NCBI GenBank assembly: GCA_965279135.1
Contig: OZ257133.1
Span: forward strand, 372,001-436,000
Origin: Croceimicrobium sp965279135
GTDB lineage: Bacteria; Bacteroidota; Bacteroidia; Flavobacteriales; Schleiferiaceae
DNA length: 64,000 nucleotides
Reading direction: 5' to 3'
A program made the translations under genes and the position numbers. The notes beneath the pieces were generated by a model. That model searched no databases. It had not been told where the DNA came from and worked only from the letters and a program-made list of their open reading frames with translations. Numbering within the stretch: the first letter of the stretch is position 1; each line of letters begins with the position of its first letter. Positions 43,987 through 52,548 of this stretch are shown here, piece by piece.

Positions 43987-44490
43987 TTAAATGTTTTCTG
44001 TTTGACTTTTTGGAACTTCAGCGTAAAGCGCCATTCCTAATTGTTCGATTTCCAGCATTACGCGATGCTTACTTTGTCGAACTACTATTCCATAACGGTT
44101 TTCCAATTCGCCATGTTTAACTCGGAGGCGTTGTCCTGCCTTCAATTCCCTTTGCTCCACCTTTACTCCACTGTAGCTTTCCAGAAAATCCTTAATGCCT
44201 TCAATTTCATGGTTTCCTATTCGCGCAGGTTTGCCTAACCAGGTAACGAGGCTAACAATTCCCGGAGTGTTCAGCACTTCAAATTTTTGACTTTCCTCAA
44301 ACTGCACAAAGACGTAGCTTTTAAAGAAGGGCTCTTCAACTTTCTTTTTGCGATCACTCCACTGCTTAATTTTAGTCTCTAATGGAGCGTAAACCTGACA
44401 ACCCTTGGCCTGTAGTCTTTCGAAAACTTTCTTCTCACTGCGAGGCTTGGTGTATACAGCGTACCAAAAGGACTCTTTGTTCTTGTGCAT
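43987..44490 (-). CDS. UpxY/NusG-like transcription antiterminator
   Basis: The 167-aa protein has a NusG N-terminal domain (about 8-110; WYAVYTKPRSEKKVFERLQA, PFFKSYVFVQFEE, VLNTPGIVSLVTWLG) and a C-terminal KOW region (LKAGQRLRVKHGELENRYGI). It is the UpxY/RfaH-like specialised NusG paralogue type. In Bacteroidota such genes usually head polysaccharide loci; here a thioredoxin gene follows and no glycosyltransferase is near. The start codon lies within nested palindromes (44483-44504), which may control translation or bind a regulator. Confidence 0.9.
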   Translation of the reverse strand: MHKNKESFWYAVYTKPRSEKKVFERLQAKGCQVYAPLETKIKQWSDRKKKVEEPFFKSYVFVQFEESQKFEVLNTPGIVSLVTWLGKPARIGNHEIEGIKDFLESYSGVKVEQRELKAGQRLRVKHGELENRYGIVVRQSKHRVMLEIEQLGMALYAEVPKSQTENI

Positions 44491-44504
44491 TGCACAAATT
44501 TGTG
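44483..44504. promoter_or_regulatory. Nested palindromes over the antiterminator start codon
   Basis: TTGTGCA and TGCACAA (44483-44497) are mirror arms around one base, and CACAAATTTGTG (44493-44504) is a perfect 12-base palindrome sharing the middle arm. The start codon complement lies at 44488-44490. In the mRNA the AUG would sit in the loop of a UUGUG/CACAA hairpin, with an exclusive alternative hairpin upstream. Confidence 0.45.
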
Positions 44505-44562
44505 ATCTGCCTTTGGATTTCGCAAATCTTGAGGATTATTCTGTTGCACTTATATTCGACTC

Positions 44563-45192
44563 GTGAATTGGGAACTTTATATCACCTTTATAATGGCCGC
44601 TGTGGCATTGGCCTTAATGCCCGGACCGGATAATATTTATGTCTTAACGGAAAGTTTATCCCGTGGAGCAAAGCGCGGGATTAGCCTTTCTGCGGGTTTA
44701 GCATCCGGAGTCTTGATTCATACTCTCTTGGCTGCAACCGGAATTGCCCTGCTATTAAAAGAGTTTCCTCAGTTAGGCCTGGCTATTCGCCTGGCAGGTA
44801 CAGGCTATTTACTCTATCTAAGCTATCAGGTATGGAAAGAGAAACCTAATCTTCTAAATCTTAATGATACCGAGACAAAAGGACTAGGTCCTGGGTTCTG
44901 GAAATCCTGGTCTAAAGGTTTTATAATGAATGTCTTAAACCCAAAGGTAACCCTTTTCTTCCTGGCCTTATTTCCACAGTTTGTAGATCCGGATGCGGCT
45001 TGGTCCGGTTTTTCACAAATGGCCTTGTTGGGTGGAAGCTTTATGCTTCAGGCTTTCCTGATTTTTAGTGGGATTGCAATTCTCGCAGGCCTCTTGCATC
45101 GCTATTTATCTAGTCCTCGTTTTTGGGAATTATGTCGATGGATTCAAATCGTGGTACTGCTATTTATAGCCATTGGCCTCTGGCTACTCTAG
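44563..45192 (+). CDS. LysE-family amino acid exporter
   Basis: The 209-aa membrane protein has six predicted helices and the RhtB/LysE signature ALMPGPDNIYVLTESLSRGAKRGI near the N-terminus (split here as ALMPGPDNIY and SRGAKRGI), plus FIMNVLNPKVTLFFLALFPQ. These export amino acids such as lysine, homoserine or threonine. The start is GTG at 44563, giving the normal N-terminus MNWELYITFIM. It is divergent from the antiterminator gene with 72 bases between. The substrate is not known. Confidence 0.92.
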   Translation: MNWELYITFIMAAVALALMPGPDNIYVLTESLSRGAKRGISLSAGLASGVLIHTLLAATGIALLLKEFPQLGLAIRLAGTGYLLYLSYQVWKEKPNLLNLNDTETKGLGPGFWKSWSKGFIMNVLNPKVTLFFLALFPQFVDPDAAWSGFSQMALLGGSFMLQAFLIFSGIAILAGLLHRYLSSPRFWELCRWIQIVVLLFIAIGLWLL

Positions 45193-45194
45193 GT

Positions 45195-45854
45195 CTATTC
45201 CTCGATAAAATAGCTCAAAGACAAACCTGCGCTCCAGCCTGAAAGAAATTCCCAATTATCTCCGCTACTGAAATTATAGCTAAAGGGGATACCTAGTCTT
45301 GCCGCTCCCCAAACAAAAGTGGGCGCTACCTGAAGTTGGAAGACTGTCAAACTTCCAATACCACTATTTTGGAGGTCATTGATATCTACGTTGTTTCCGC
45401 CGGCATCTCTTCCCAAAGAGTAGGCATTCACGGGTAGTTTAAGACCGAGGCTGTTCTCTAGGTCTAAATCGAAACTGGAAGCTTCAATCACGCGGAAAGA
45501 ATAAATCGGATTAAAGTTCATGTAAATCCTTCGCGTACTCACGGGACGGGTAACCTGGATGTCCCCATTATTGTCGGTAAAGTCTGTTTCCGAATAGGCA
45601 AATGCTAAGCGACTGACGGTAAAGCGGAAGCCCCATTGTGCATTTGATCCGGCATTTTGCCTAAAGGCAACGCCCGCTCCGGCTTCAAAGGGCATTTCCG
45701 TCCAGTCGGCCACGGCAGTGTATTCATAATTGCTACCAAAAGCATTAATGGCGGCGGTGGCTTGCCCAAACATTTCCAGACTAAAACCTTCTTTACTCTG
45801 TCCGAAACTTAATAGGCTTAAGCAAAGAAGACTGATACTTAGTAGAGTTTTCAT
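45195..45854 (-). CDS. Outer membrane beta-barrel-like protein of unknown function
   Basis: The 219-aa product has a signal peptide (MKTLLSISLLCLSLLSFGQ) and alternating aromatic/small residue strands, for example WGFRFTVSRLAFAYS, IYMNFNPIYSFRV and LSAGLSLSYF-like WSAGLSLSYFIEE at the end. This suggests an eight-stranded beta-barrel. No family is recognised. It follows the pirin gene by 2 bases and ends 2 bases from the convergent LysE-type gene. Confidence 0.75.
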   Translation of the reverse strand: MKTLLSISLLCLSLLSFGQSKEGFSLEMFGQATAAINAFGSNYEYTAVADWTEMPFEAGAGVAFRQNAGSNAQWGFRFTVSRLAFAYSETDFTDNNGDIQVTRPVSTRRIYMNFNPIYSFRVIEASSFDLDLENSLGLKLPVNAYSLGRDAGGNNVDINDLQNSGIGSLTVFQLQVAPTFVWGAARLGIPFSYNFSSGDNWEFLSGWSAGLSLSYFIEE

Positions 45855-45856
45855 AA

Positions 45857-46738
45857 TTAGCTTTTTTGACCAGGAAGAGGAACGTAGGTTTCATCACCTT
45901 CGACTTTTGGCCAGTTCCAATTTTTCCAATCTTCTTTCGCTTGCTCAATGCGTTCGGCATTGCTGGAGACAAAGTTCCAGTAAATCTGTCTGCCCTCTTC
46001 AAAAGGTTGTCCGCCGAAAAACAGGATATGACTTCCTTCTTCCACCAGCAATTGACAGGCATCTTCATCCTTCGATACTAACAGATTACCGGCTTCCACC
46101 CTCTGATCACAGGCTAGTACAGCGCCCTTTACTACGCAAATTCCAATTTCACCTTCAAATTGTCCACTCAGATCGATGGCATTGGATTCTGAGGATTTGA
46201 GTTCTACCATAAACATAGGAGAATAGGTCGGCACCGGAGCTTCCTTGCCAAAGGCCTTTCCGGCAACTAAGGTCCAGTTGTTAGGGCCATCGTTCCAGGC
46301 CGGTAAATCCTTTTCATCAAAATGGTAAAAAGCGGGATTCATTTCCTCCGCCTCCTTGGGTAGGGCCACCCAAATCTGATAGCCATGCACAGTAAAGGCA
46401 TCTCCTTGTCGCAATTCAGCCGGGGTACGTTCGGTATGGCTTACGCCTTTTCCAGCGACCATCCAATTGACTGACCCTGGGCGAATAACCTGGCGGGTTC
46501 CCAGGCTATCTCGATGTTCTATCTCACCTTCCAGTAAAAAGGTAAGAGTGGCTAGGCCTATATGTGGATGCTGATCAACATCCATATACCTCCCCGGACC
46601 AAGCTCAGTTGGCCCCATGTGATCAATGAATATAAAAGGGCCAACCATTCTCTTTTTTCGGAAGGGAAGTAATCGACCCACCAGGAAGTCTCCAATATCC
46701 CGACTACGCTCTGGTATTATTAAATCTGTGTTCGACAT
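45857..46738 (-). CDS. Pirin-family protein
   Basis: The 293-aa protein has the two-cupin pirin fold. The N-terminal metal site is in DQHPHIGLATLTFLLEGEIE with His-x-His and the later Glu/His in HRDSLG and GKGVSHTER; the C-terminal cupin (about 190-290) includes ILFFGGQPF. Bacterial pirins such as YhhW act as quercetinases or interact with metabolic enzymes. It is followed by a small outer membrane protein gene (2 bases). The substrate is not known. Confidence 0.93.
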   Translation of the reverse strand: MSNTDLIIPERSRDIGDFLVGRLLPFRKKRMVGPFIFIDHMGPTELGPGRYMDVDQHPHIGLATLTFLLEGEIEHRDSLGTRQVIRPGSVNWMVAGKGVSHTERTPAELRQGDAFTVHGYQIWVALPKEAEEMNPAFYHFDEKDLPAWNDGPNNWTLVAGKAFGKEAPVPTYSPMFMVELKSSESNAIDLSGQFEGEIGICVVKGAVLACDQRVEAGNLLVSKDEDACQLLVEEGSHILFFGGQPFEEGRQIYWNFVSSNAERIEQAKEDWKNWNWPKVEGDETYVPLPGQKS

Positions 46739-46779
46739 GTTAGTTGATTTAAGGCTAAATTGGCGCTCAAATTTTTTCG

Positions 46780-47253
46780 ATGCGGCTTCTTTTGCTCCTC
46801 TTCTTTAGTCTTCCTCTCGCGCATGATTTTCATGTGAGTATCGCCCAAGTAGATTATAAAGATCAGGAACTGCAATGTACGTTAAGACTCTTTACGGATG
46901 ATCTTGTTCAACGATTAGAAAAAGAACATTTGGTTTCCTTGAAATTGGGTTCTGAGCAGGAGTACGCTGGAGCGGATAGTCTTATTGCCGCATATGTGGA
47001 AAGGGAGTTTCGGTTAAAAGCTCCCGGGCAAGAAATGAAACAGATTTTTCTCGGTAAGGAAGTAGAGTACGAACTGATTTATATCTATTTCTATTACGAA
47101 TGCCCTCAAGCCCCGAAACAACTTGAAGTTTCCAATAGGGTGTTTTTCGATAGTTTTGATGACCAGAGTAATATTGTGAATGTTAAGATCGAGGGGGAAC
47201 TGCGATCCGCATTCTTGAATTCTTCAGAAACGAAGCAAACTTTAAAGTTTTAG
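46780..47253 (+). CDS. DUF6702 family secreted protein
   Basis: The 157-aa product has an N-terminal hydrophobic signal (MRLLLLLFFSLPLAHDFHVS) and the pattern HDFHVSIAQVDY...LQCTLRLFTDDL that I associate with DUF6702 of Bacteroidota. These genes often lie next to HupE/UreJ-like genes, as here, where the next gene starts 1 base after the stop. Function is unknown; a periplasmic role linked to metal uptake is a guess from the neighbour. Confidence 0.8.
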   Translation: MRLLLLLFFSLPLAHDFHVSIAQVDYKDQELQCTLRLFTDDLVQRLEKEHLVSLKLGSEQEYAGADSLIAAYVEREFRLKAPGQEMKQIFLGKEVEYELIYIYFYYECPQAPKQLEVSNRVFFDSFDDQSNIVNVKIEGELRSAFLNSSETKQTLKF

Positions 47254-47254
47254 A

Positions 47255-47830
47255 ATGCAAACATTTTCGTCTTATTTAAGACTGGGTTATGAGCATATCA
47301 TGAGTGTGGATGCTTTAGATCACATCTTATTTGTGATCGTTCTTATGGCTGTATATCAAACTCGCAATTGGCTCAAGATAGTAGCAGCGATAAGTATATT
47401 TACCCTTGGTCATTCCATTACTTTAAGCTTGGGAGCTTTGGACGTGGTGAATATTGATAAGGGTATAATTGAGTTCCTTATCCCGCTGACGATCTTACTA
47501 ACCGCACTGCACAATATCACTTTAAACGGCCAAAATCAAAAAAACAATGTCAAAGTTTGGATCGCCGGAGTCTTTGGTTTGATTCACGGTTTAGGTTTTT
47601 CCAATTACTATGATATGCTAGTAATGGGAGAGACCAATTATTGGCAAGCGCTCATTCCTTTCAATTTAGGAATTGAGCTGGCGCAACTTCTTTTGGTGGC
47701 AATAGTATTGGCGATAATGGGAGTTTACACCTTTATTCTAAATCGCAAAATCCGCGATTGGAACTTCTTTATCTCCGGAGCAGGTTTTGGACTTTCCTTT
47801 GTGATGTGTCTTGAAAACTGGCCCTTTTAG
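47255..47830 (+). CDS. HupE/UreJ-family membrane protein
   Basis: The 191-aa protein has six hydrophobic helices and the family motifs DALDHILFVIVLMAVY, FTLGHSITLSLG and GLIHGLGFSNYYD, with the conserved His residues expected to bind metal. HupE and UreJ transport nickel for hydrogenase and urease. No hydrogenase or urease gene is in the window, so the metal and client are unknown. It is coupled to the DUF6702 gene and ends overlapping the convergent DUF1015 gene by 4 bases. Confidence 0.9.
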   Translation: MQTFSSYLRLGYEHIMSVDALDHILFVIVLMAVYQTRNWLKIVAAISIFTLGHSITLSLGALDVVNIDKGIIEFLIPLTILLTALHNITLNGQNQKNNVKVWIAGVFGLIHGLGFSNYYDMLVMGETNYWQALIPFNLGIELAQLLLVAIVLAIMGVYTFILNRKIRDWNFFISGAGFGLSFVMCLENWPF

Positions 47831-49059
47831 AATTTATCGATAGGATATATAATCAGTCCACTGCGCAATTTAGGTTCAATGTAAGTGCTTTTTGGTGGCA
47901 TGCTTTTACCGTCATCGCTTACTTGCTTTATTTGCTCCATACTTACCGGAAAGAGGCTAAAAGCCAAATGGTAGGCACCACTATCAACTGCTTTTTCCAA
48001 ATATTCGAGTCCCATAGTTCCGGGCACAAAATCTACTCGATCATCAGATTTTAAATCCATGATATTGAAGATCGGTCCTAGAATGTTCCGACTTAAAATT
48101 TCCGCATCTAAATGCCCTACCGCATCTCCGGGATCAAAGCTCCCCATTTTAGGACTGAGTTTGTACCATTCCTTTTGAAAGTACATACCCATCTCATGAA
48201 GTTTCTGCGGATGATAGGTTTCTTCATGCTTAGGTTCAATATGGAAGCAACGTTCTAATTCACGAAGAATGTCATCCTTCTTCTTGCCACTATTGTTGAT
48301 CACTAATCGATTGAAGTCATAGATTTTCATCTGTTCTTCACCAATAAGAAAGGCCATGAAATAGTCATGTGCATTGCCTTCTCGATCTTGTTCTTCCAAG
48401 CGTTTACAAAGTCTTGCTGAACTTGCACTACGATGATGTCCATCCGCTATATAGAGACACTCTTGTTCTGCAAATATTTGGGTGATCTTTTCTACGTCCT
48501 CCCTTTCAGATATCGGCCACAAGCGATGATAGACTCTATCGGTTGAGGTAAACTCATATTCCGGACGGGTGTCAATATAGCGCGCAAAGAGTTTGTTTAG
48601 TGAGAAGTCATCATGGTAAACCAGTAAAACCGGTTCTGCATTAAAGCCGGTTTCTTCCAGGTAATCGGTGAACATTTCTTCCCTGGCGCTTAGGGTATTT
48701 TCATGCTTCTTTATCCGACCTTCTAAATAATCCTCAACCGCAACAGCGGCTATTATCCCTATGTATTCATTCCCGTCTTTAACCTGACTGTAGAGGTAGT
48801 AACTGTTTTGTTTGTCTTCCTGGAAAATTTCATCTCTGCACCAATGCTCAAATTCCTGTCGCACCAATTGGTACTTTTCTTGCCCAAAGGGGAGATTTCG
48901 ACCTTCCTTAGGGTTAATGACGTGCATAAATGAATAAGGATTGTTATTCAACTTGTCATCAAGCTCCTCTTCAGTGTAACTTAGGTAGGATCTGGTGGCT
49001 ACCAAATAGGCTTTATCCCGTGGAGGGCGCAGAGCTTTGAAGGGTCGAATCTTGATCAT
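47827..49059 (-). CDS. DUF1015 family protein
   Basis: The 410-aa protein shows the DUF1015 pattern: KIRPFKALRPPRDKAYLVAT at the start, NPYSFMHVINP, YIADGHHRSASS and LAFSLFPVSMEQIKQVSD. The role is unknown; the YIADGHHR motif suggests a kinase- or ParB-like nucleotide or phospho-substrate chemistry. In many Bacteroidota this gene sits next to serC and serA, whereas here it is about 43 kb away. It is divergent from an O-methyltransferase gene (56 bases). Confidence 0.9.
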   Translation of the reverse strand: MIKIRPFKALRPPRDKAYLVATRSYLSYTEEELDDKLNNNPYSFMHVINPKEGRNLPFGQEKYQLVRQEFEHWCRDEIFQEDKQNSYYLYSQVKDGNEYIGIIAAVAVEDYLEGRIKKHENTLSAREEMFTDYLEETGFNAEPVLLVYHDDFSLNKLFARYIDTRPEYEFTSTDRVYHRLWPISEREDVEKITQIFAEQECLYIADGHHRSASSARLCKRLEEQDREGNAHDYFMAFLIGEEQMKIYDFNRLVINNSGKKKDDILRELERCFHIEPKHEETYHPQKLHEMGMYFQKEWYKLSPKMGSFDPGDAVGHLDAEILSRNILGPIFNIMDLKSDDRVDFVPGTMGLEYLEKAVDSGAYHLAFSLFPVSMEQIKQVSDDGKSMPPKSTYIEPKLRSGLIIYPIDKF

Positions 49060-49093
49060 GCCACGAAATTAGCGATTCAGCCCGCTTTATAGC

Positions 49094-49101
49094 TACTTTT
49101 G
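49094..49101 (+). promoter_or_regulatory. -7 promoter box of the O-methyltransferase gene
   Basis: TACTTTTG, an exact TAnnTTTG match followed by AGGCA, ends 14 bases before the ATG at 49116, giving a very short leader. Confidence 0.5.
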
Positions 49102-49115
49102 AGGCAATTCTATTT

Positions 49116-49757
49116 ATGCATTTTCTGGACCCCAAATTAGAGGATTACCTCAGTGCTCATCACGATCCCGAGCCTGAATTACTTAAAAGTTTGAATAGGG
49201 AAACTCATCTTAAAGTGCTCCAGCCTCGCATGCTCAGCGGTCCTTTGCAAGGTCGTTATCTCTCCTTTCTTTCTAAAATGTTAAGCCCGAAGTACATTCT
49301 TGAAATTGGAACCTATACCGGGTATTCGGCTTTATGCTTAGCAGAAGGTCTTTCCGAAACTGGGGAGCTTCACACCTTAGAGATTAATGATGAATTAGAA
49401 AGCTTTGCTCAAGCTTATTTTAATCAATCAGATTACAAGGACCAAATTCATCTGCATATTGGAGATGCCTTGGATAGTTTAAAAACACTCTCCCGTCCCT
49501 GGGATTTAATTTTCATTGATGCCGATAAACCTCGATATCTCGATTATTACAAAAAACTAGTTCCAGAATTAAAATCTGGTGCTGTAATTCTTGCTGACAA
49601 TGTGCTTTGGAGCGGTAAGGTCTTGGAGAATCCTGATCCGCAAGATGAAAGTACCCTTGCCTTATTGGAATTCAATAAATTCGTGCAGCAAGATGATCGG
49701 GTAGATAATTTACTCCTACCTCTTCGCGATGGTTTGATGTGTATCCAAAAGAAATGA
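49116..49757 (+). CDS. Class I SAM-dependent O-methyltransferase
   Basis: The 213-aa enzyme is a catechol/caffeoyl-CoA-type O-methyltransferase. The SAM motif is ILEIGTYTGYSALCLAEGL, and the metal and substrate region is LIFIDADKPRYLDYY followed by ILADNVLWSGKV. It transfers methyl groups to hydroxyl groups of small aromatic or other molecules with a divalent metal. Its stop overlaps the next start (ATGA). Confidence 0.94.
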   Translation: MHFLDPKLEDYLSAHHDPEPELLKSLNRETHLKVLQPRMLSGPLQGRYLSFLSKMLSPKYILEIGTYTGYSALCLAEGLSETGELHTLEINDELESFAQAYFNQSDYKDQIHLHIGDALDSLKTLSRPWDLIFIDADKPRYLDYYKKLVPELKSGAVILADNVLWSGKVLENPDPQDESTLALLEFNKFVQQDDRVDNLLLPLRDGLMCIQKK

Positions 49758-51010
49758 AACACCTACTTTTTTTAAGCCTTCTATTTGTAACAGGTCTTCA
49801 GGCACAAATGGTAAGCATCGCTGAATCTAGTCTGATACGCAGTATCGGATACTGCGAACCGAGTATTAGCATCAGTCCCACAAATCCCGACAATATTGTT
49901 GCCGGAGCGGTTTTAGATGGTGTTTTTTATTCTGAAGATGGTGGTCTCACCTGGCAGGTGGATACCCTGGTTTCATCCTATGGAGTTTGGGGGGATCCAG
50001 TCTTGATTTCAGATACAGCAGGGCATCATTATTACCTCCACTTATCTGATCCCACAGGACGGAATTGGTCCAGCGAGGAAATACTCGATCGTATTGTAAT
50101 TCAAAAAAGTGTTGATGGAGGAAAGACCTGGTCGAATGGAACCTATACCGGAATGTTTCATCCCAAGGATCAGGATAAACATTGGGCAGTGGTAGATCCA
50201 AGAACTAATGCCATTTATGTAACCTGGACTCAGTTTGATGACTATGGGAGTGAATCTCCCAAAGATTCCAGCAATATTCTCTTTGCCGCTTCCCTTGATG
50301 GCGGGCAAACCTGGAGCGACCCATTAGTTATCAATGATATTCCGGGTAATTGTTTGGATGGAGATAGCACCACCGAAGGGGCGGTACCCGCTGTAGGTCC
50401 TGATGGAACCATTTATGTAACCTGGGCTAATCAGTCGAAACTCTTTTTTGATAAAAGTCATGATGGTGGTAAAACATGGATGGCAGAGGACAAGATTATC
50501 GCCCAACAAAGTGGTGGCTGGGATATTGATATTCCAGGTGTGCAGCGGGCCAATGGGATGCCCGTAACCATTTGTGATACTGCAGGAAACCTGTTTGTTA
50601 ATTGGGTTGACGATCGGGAAGGGAACTATGATGTTTGGTTAATAAAGTCGACCGATGGTGGTGAAAGCTGGACTGAACCGGCCAAAATCAATAAGGATAC
50701 TGGCGATGCAGACCAGTTCTTTAGCTGGATTTGTGTAGATCCAACCAGCAATTACCTGTATGCGGTTTATTATGATCGCAGAGAATTGGATGAATATGAG
50801 ACGCATGTATACCTGGCTCGTAGTTATGATCAAGGTGAAAGCTGGCAGGAAATGCAATTGACGGTTAAGCCATTTAAAACAAATCCCCTTATCTTTTTTG
50901 GAGACTATAATCACATCTCAGCCTACGGTGGAAGAGTTCGTCCAATTTGGACCATGATTAAGGGGCTCAAAATGGGAGTTTGGACCTATCTTTACGAAGA
51001 AGAGAAATAG
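49754..51010 (+). CDS. Secreted Asp-box (sialidase-like) beta-propeller protein
   Basis: The 418-aa protein has a signal peptide (MKHLLFLSLLFVTGLQAQ) and six Asp-box motifs: SEDGGLTW, SVDGGKTW, SLDGGQTW, SHDGGKTW, STDGGESW and SYDQGESW. This suggests a six-bladed propeller as in sialidases. The Arg triad of true sialidases is not clearly present, so another glycan- or protein-binding role is as likely. No sorting tail is seen. The ATG at 49754 overlaps the preceding stop by 4 bases. Confidence 0.85.
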   Translation: MKHLLFLSLLFVTGLQAQMVSIAESSLIRSIGYCEPSISISPTNPDNIVAGAVLDGVFYSEDGGLTWQVDTLVSSYGVWGDPVLISDTAGHHYYLHLSDPTGRNWSSEEILDRIVIQKSVDGGKTWSNGTYTGMFHPKDQDKHWAVVDPRTNAIYVTWTQFDDYGSESPKDSSNILFAASLDGGQTWSDPLVINDIPGNCLDGDSTTEGAVPAVGPDGTIYVTWANQSKLFFDKSHDGGKTWMAEDKIIAQQSGGWDIDIPGVQRANGMPVTICDTAGNLFVNWVDDREGNYDVWLIKSTDGGESWTEPAKINKDTGDADQFFSWICVDPTSNYLYAVYYDRRELDEYETHVYLARSYDQGESWQEMQLTVKPFKTNPLIFFGDYNHISAYGGRVRPIWTMIKGLKMGVWTYLYEEEK

Positions 51011-51056
51011 ACCTAAAGGTCCTTACTTCTTCCAATCTATCAACGAACACTAATTA

Positions 51057-51788
51057 ATGAAAACATACTACTCCGATAGTTCTCGCATCTTAATGATCTC
51101 CACTTCCAAAATTCATGGTTCCGGGTATATGGAGTATTTGTTGGATGAGGTGGCCGACTTCCTTGGCGATCGAAACGAATTACTATTCATCCCTTATGCA
51201 CGACCGGATGGAATTAGCTATGATGAATACACTCGATACCCTAGAGAAGTACTAAAGAAAAAGGGAATTAAGGTGATTGGTATTCATGAACTACCTGATC
51301 CTAAAAAGGCCATCCAGGAAGCTCAGGCAATTTTTGTGGGAGGGGGAAACACTTTTTTACTTACCAAAACACTTTACGATTTAGATCTGATAGATACTCT
51401 TCGTTCGGCTATCAGCGGTGGTATTCCATATATGGGAAGCAGTGCAGGTAGCAATATTACCGGGCTTACCATTGGCACTACTAATGATATGCCGATCATC
51501 TATCCACCAAGTTTTGAAGCACTTGCTTTCGTACCTTTTAATATTAATCCTCACTATTTAGATCCTGACCCGGATTCAAAACATCAGGGAGAAACCCGGG
51601 CAACTCGAATAAAGGAGTTTCATTTTCAAAATTCTCAGCCGGTTATCGGTCTTCGAGAAGGTTCCTGGTTACGATTAGAGAATTCCACTCTGGAGTTGAA
51701 AGGTCCTCATTCTGCCCCTTTGTTTGAAGCAAATAAGGAAACTCGAGAATTGGATCAGGGTGATGTAAGTTTTCTATTACAAGCCTAA
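51057..51788 (+). CDS. pepE: Dipeptidase E (peptidase S51)
   Basis: The 243-aa enzyme is an alpha-aspartyl dipeptidase. The nucleophile Ser is expected at about residue 129 in MGSSAGSNITG, with AIFVGGGNTFLLTK before it and NPHYLDPDPDSKHQGETRA carrying the catalytic His and substrate-binding residues after it. It hydrolyses dipeptides with N-terminal Asp in the cytoplasm. The next gene starts within its stop region (1-base overlap). Confidence 0.93.
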   Translation: MKTYYSDSSRILMISTSKIHGSGYMEYLLDEVADFLGDRNELLFIPYARPDGISYDEYTRYPREVLKKKGIKVIGIHELPDPKKAIQEAQAIFVGGGNTFLLTKTLYDLDLIDTLRSAISGGIPYMGSSAGSNITGLTIGTTNDMPIIYPPSFEALAFVPFNINPHYLDPDPDSKHQGETRATRIKEFHFQNSQPVIGLREGSWLRLENSTLELKGPHSAPLFEANKETRELDQGDVSFLLQA

Positions 51789-52492
51789 TGAAAGCAGACC
51801 AGTTTATTGATGGTCTTGTTCCGTATGCCGATGAGGCTCACCGAAACAAACTGGCAGATTACGGCATATCAGTGAGCAATGCCTTGGGGGTGCGAATGCC
51901 AATTCTTAAATCTTATTCCAAGGCCCACAGGGGAAATAAAGAGTTGGCCCTTGAGCTCTATGCAAGTGATTATCACGAAGCAAAATTGGCTTGCGCGCTC
52001 ATTTTTCCGCCTAAAGATTTGAACCTCGAACAAGCAGATCGATTTATGGAGGGCTTTTATTCCTGGGATATGGTCGATCAGTTTTGCGGTTACCTTTTTC
52101 AGAAATCAGAGTTTGCAAGGGACTTGCCTTTTCATTGGACTCCCTTACCCGGAGAATATCAAAGGAGATCAGGCCTGGTAATGATTCTGGCCCTCTCCAT
52201 TCATCACAAGAAAATGAGTGATAAGGAATTGCTAGAGTATCTACCACTCATTAAGGATTATATTAATGATGAGCGAAACTTTGTAAGAAAGGCACATTCT
52301 TGGGTGCTCAGAACATTAGGTAAGCGCAGCCCTTGGTTAAATGAACAGATCAAATCCTTTATCCAGAAAGAATGGCAGCTTTCTAATGGCAAGTTTAAAT
52401 ACTGGGCCGCGACGGACGCCTGGCGGGAATTAAACGATCCAAAAGTTCTTGCTCGAATTGCTAAGCAAGCGGCCAGACAAGGAAAAGCCTAG
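51788..52492 (+). CDS. DNA alkylation repair protein (AlkD-like HEAT-repeat)
   Basis: The 234-aa helical protein matches the AlkD-like DNA glycosylase family: SWDMVDQFCGYLF with the conserved Trp and Asp, LIFPPKDL, and RNFVRKAHSWVLRTLGKRSP with the DNA-facing Arg and Lys residues. AlkD removes alkylated purines without base flipping. It is translationally coupled to pepE by a TAATG overlap. Substrate range is inferred from the family. Confidence 0.88.
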   Translation: MKADQFIDGLVPYADEAHRNKLADYGISVSNALGVRMPILKSYSKAHRGNKELALELYASDYHEAKLACALIFPPKDLNLEQADRFMEGFYSWDMVDQFCGYLFQKSEFARDLPFHWTPLPGEYQRRSGLVMILALSIHHKKMSDKELLEYLPLIKDYINDERNFVRKAHSWVLRTLGKRSPWLNEQIKSFIQKEWQLSNGKFKYWAATDAWRELNDPKVLARIAKQAARQGKA

Positions 52493-52548
52493 GCTCTTTT
52501 TTGATCCGAGAAATTCATTTAGCTAATTTTAGGGCATAAGCTATAACT

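Noticed and set aside
52484..52502. Terminator-like AGCCTAGGCT followed by Ts after the AlkD-like gene
   Set aside because: The palindrome has no room for a loop, so no stable hairpin is expected.
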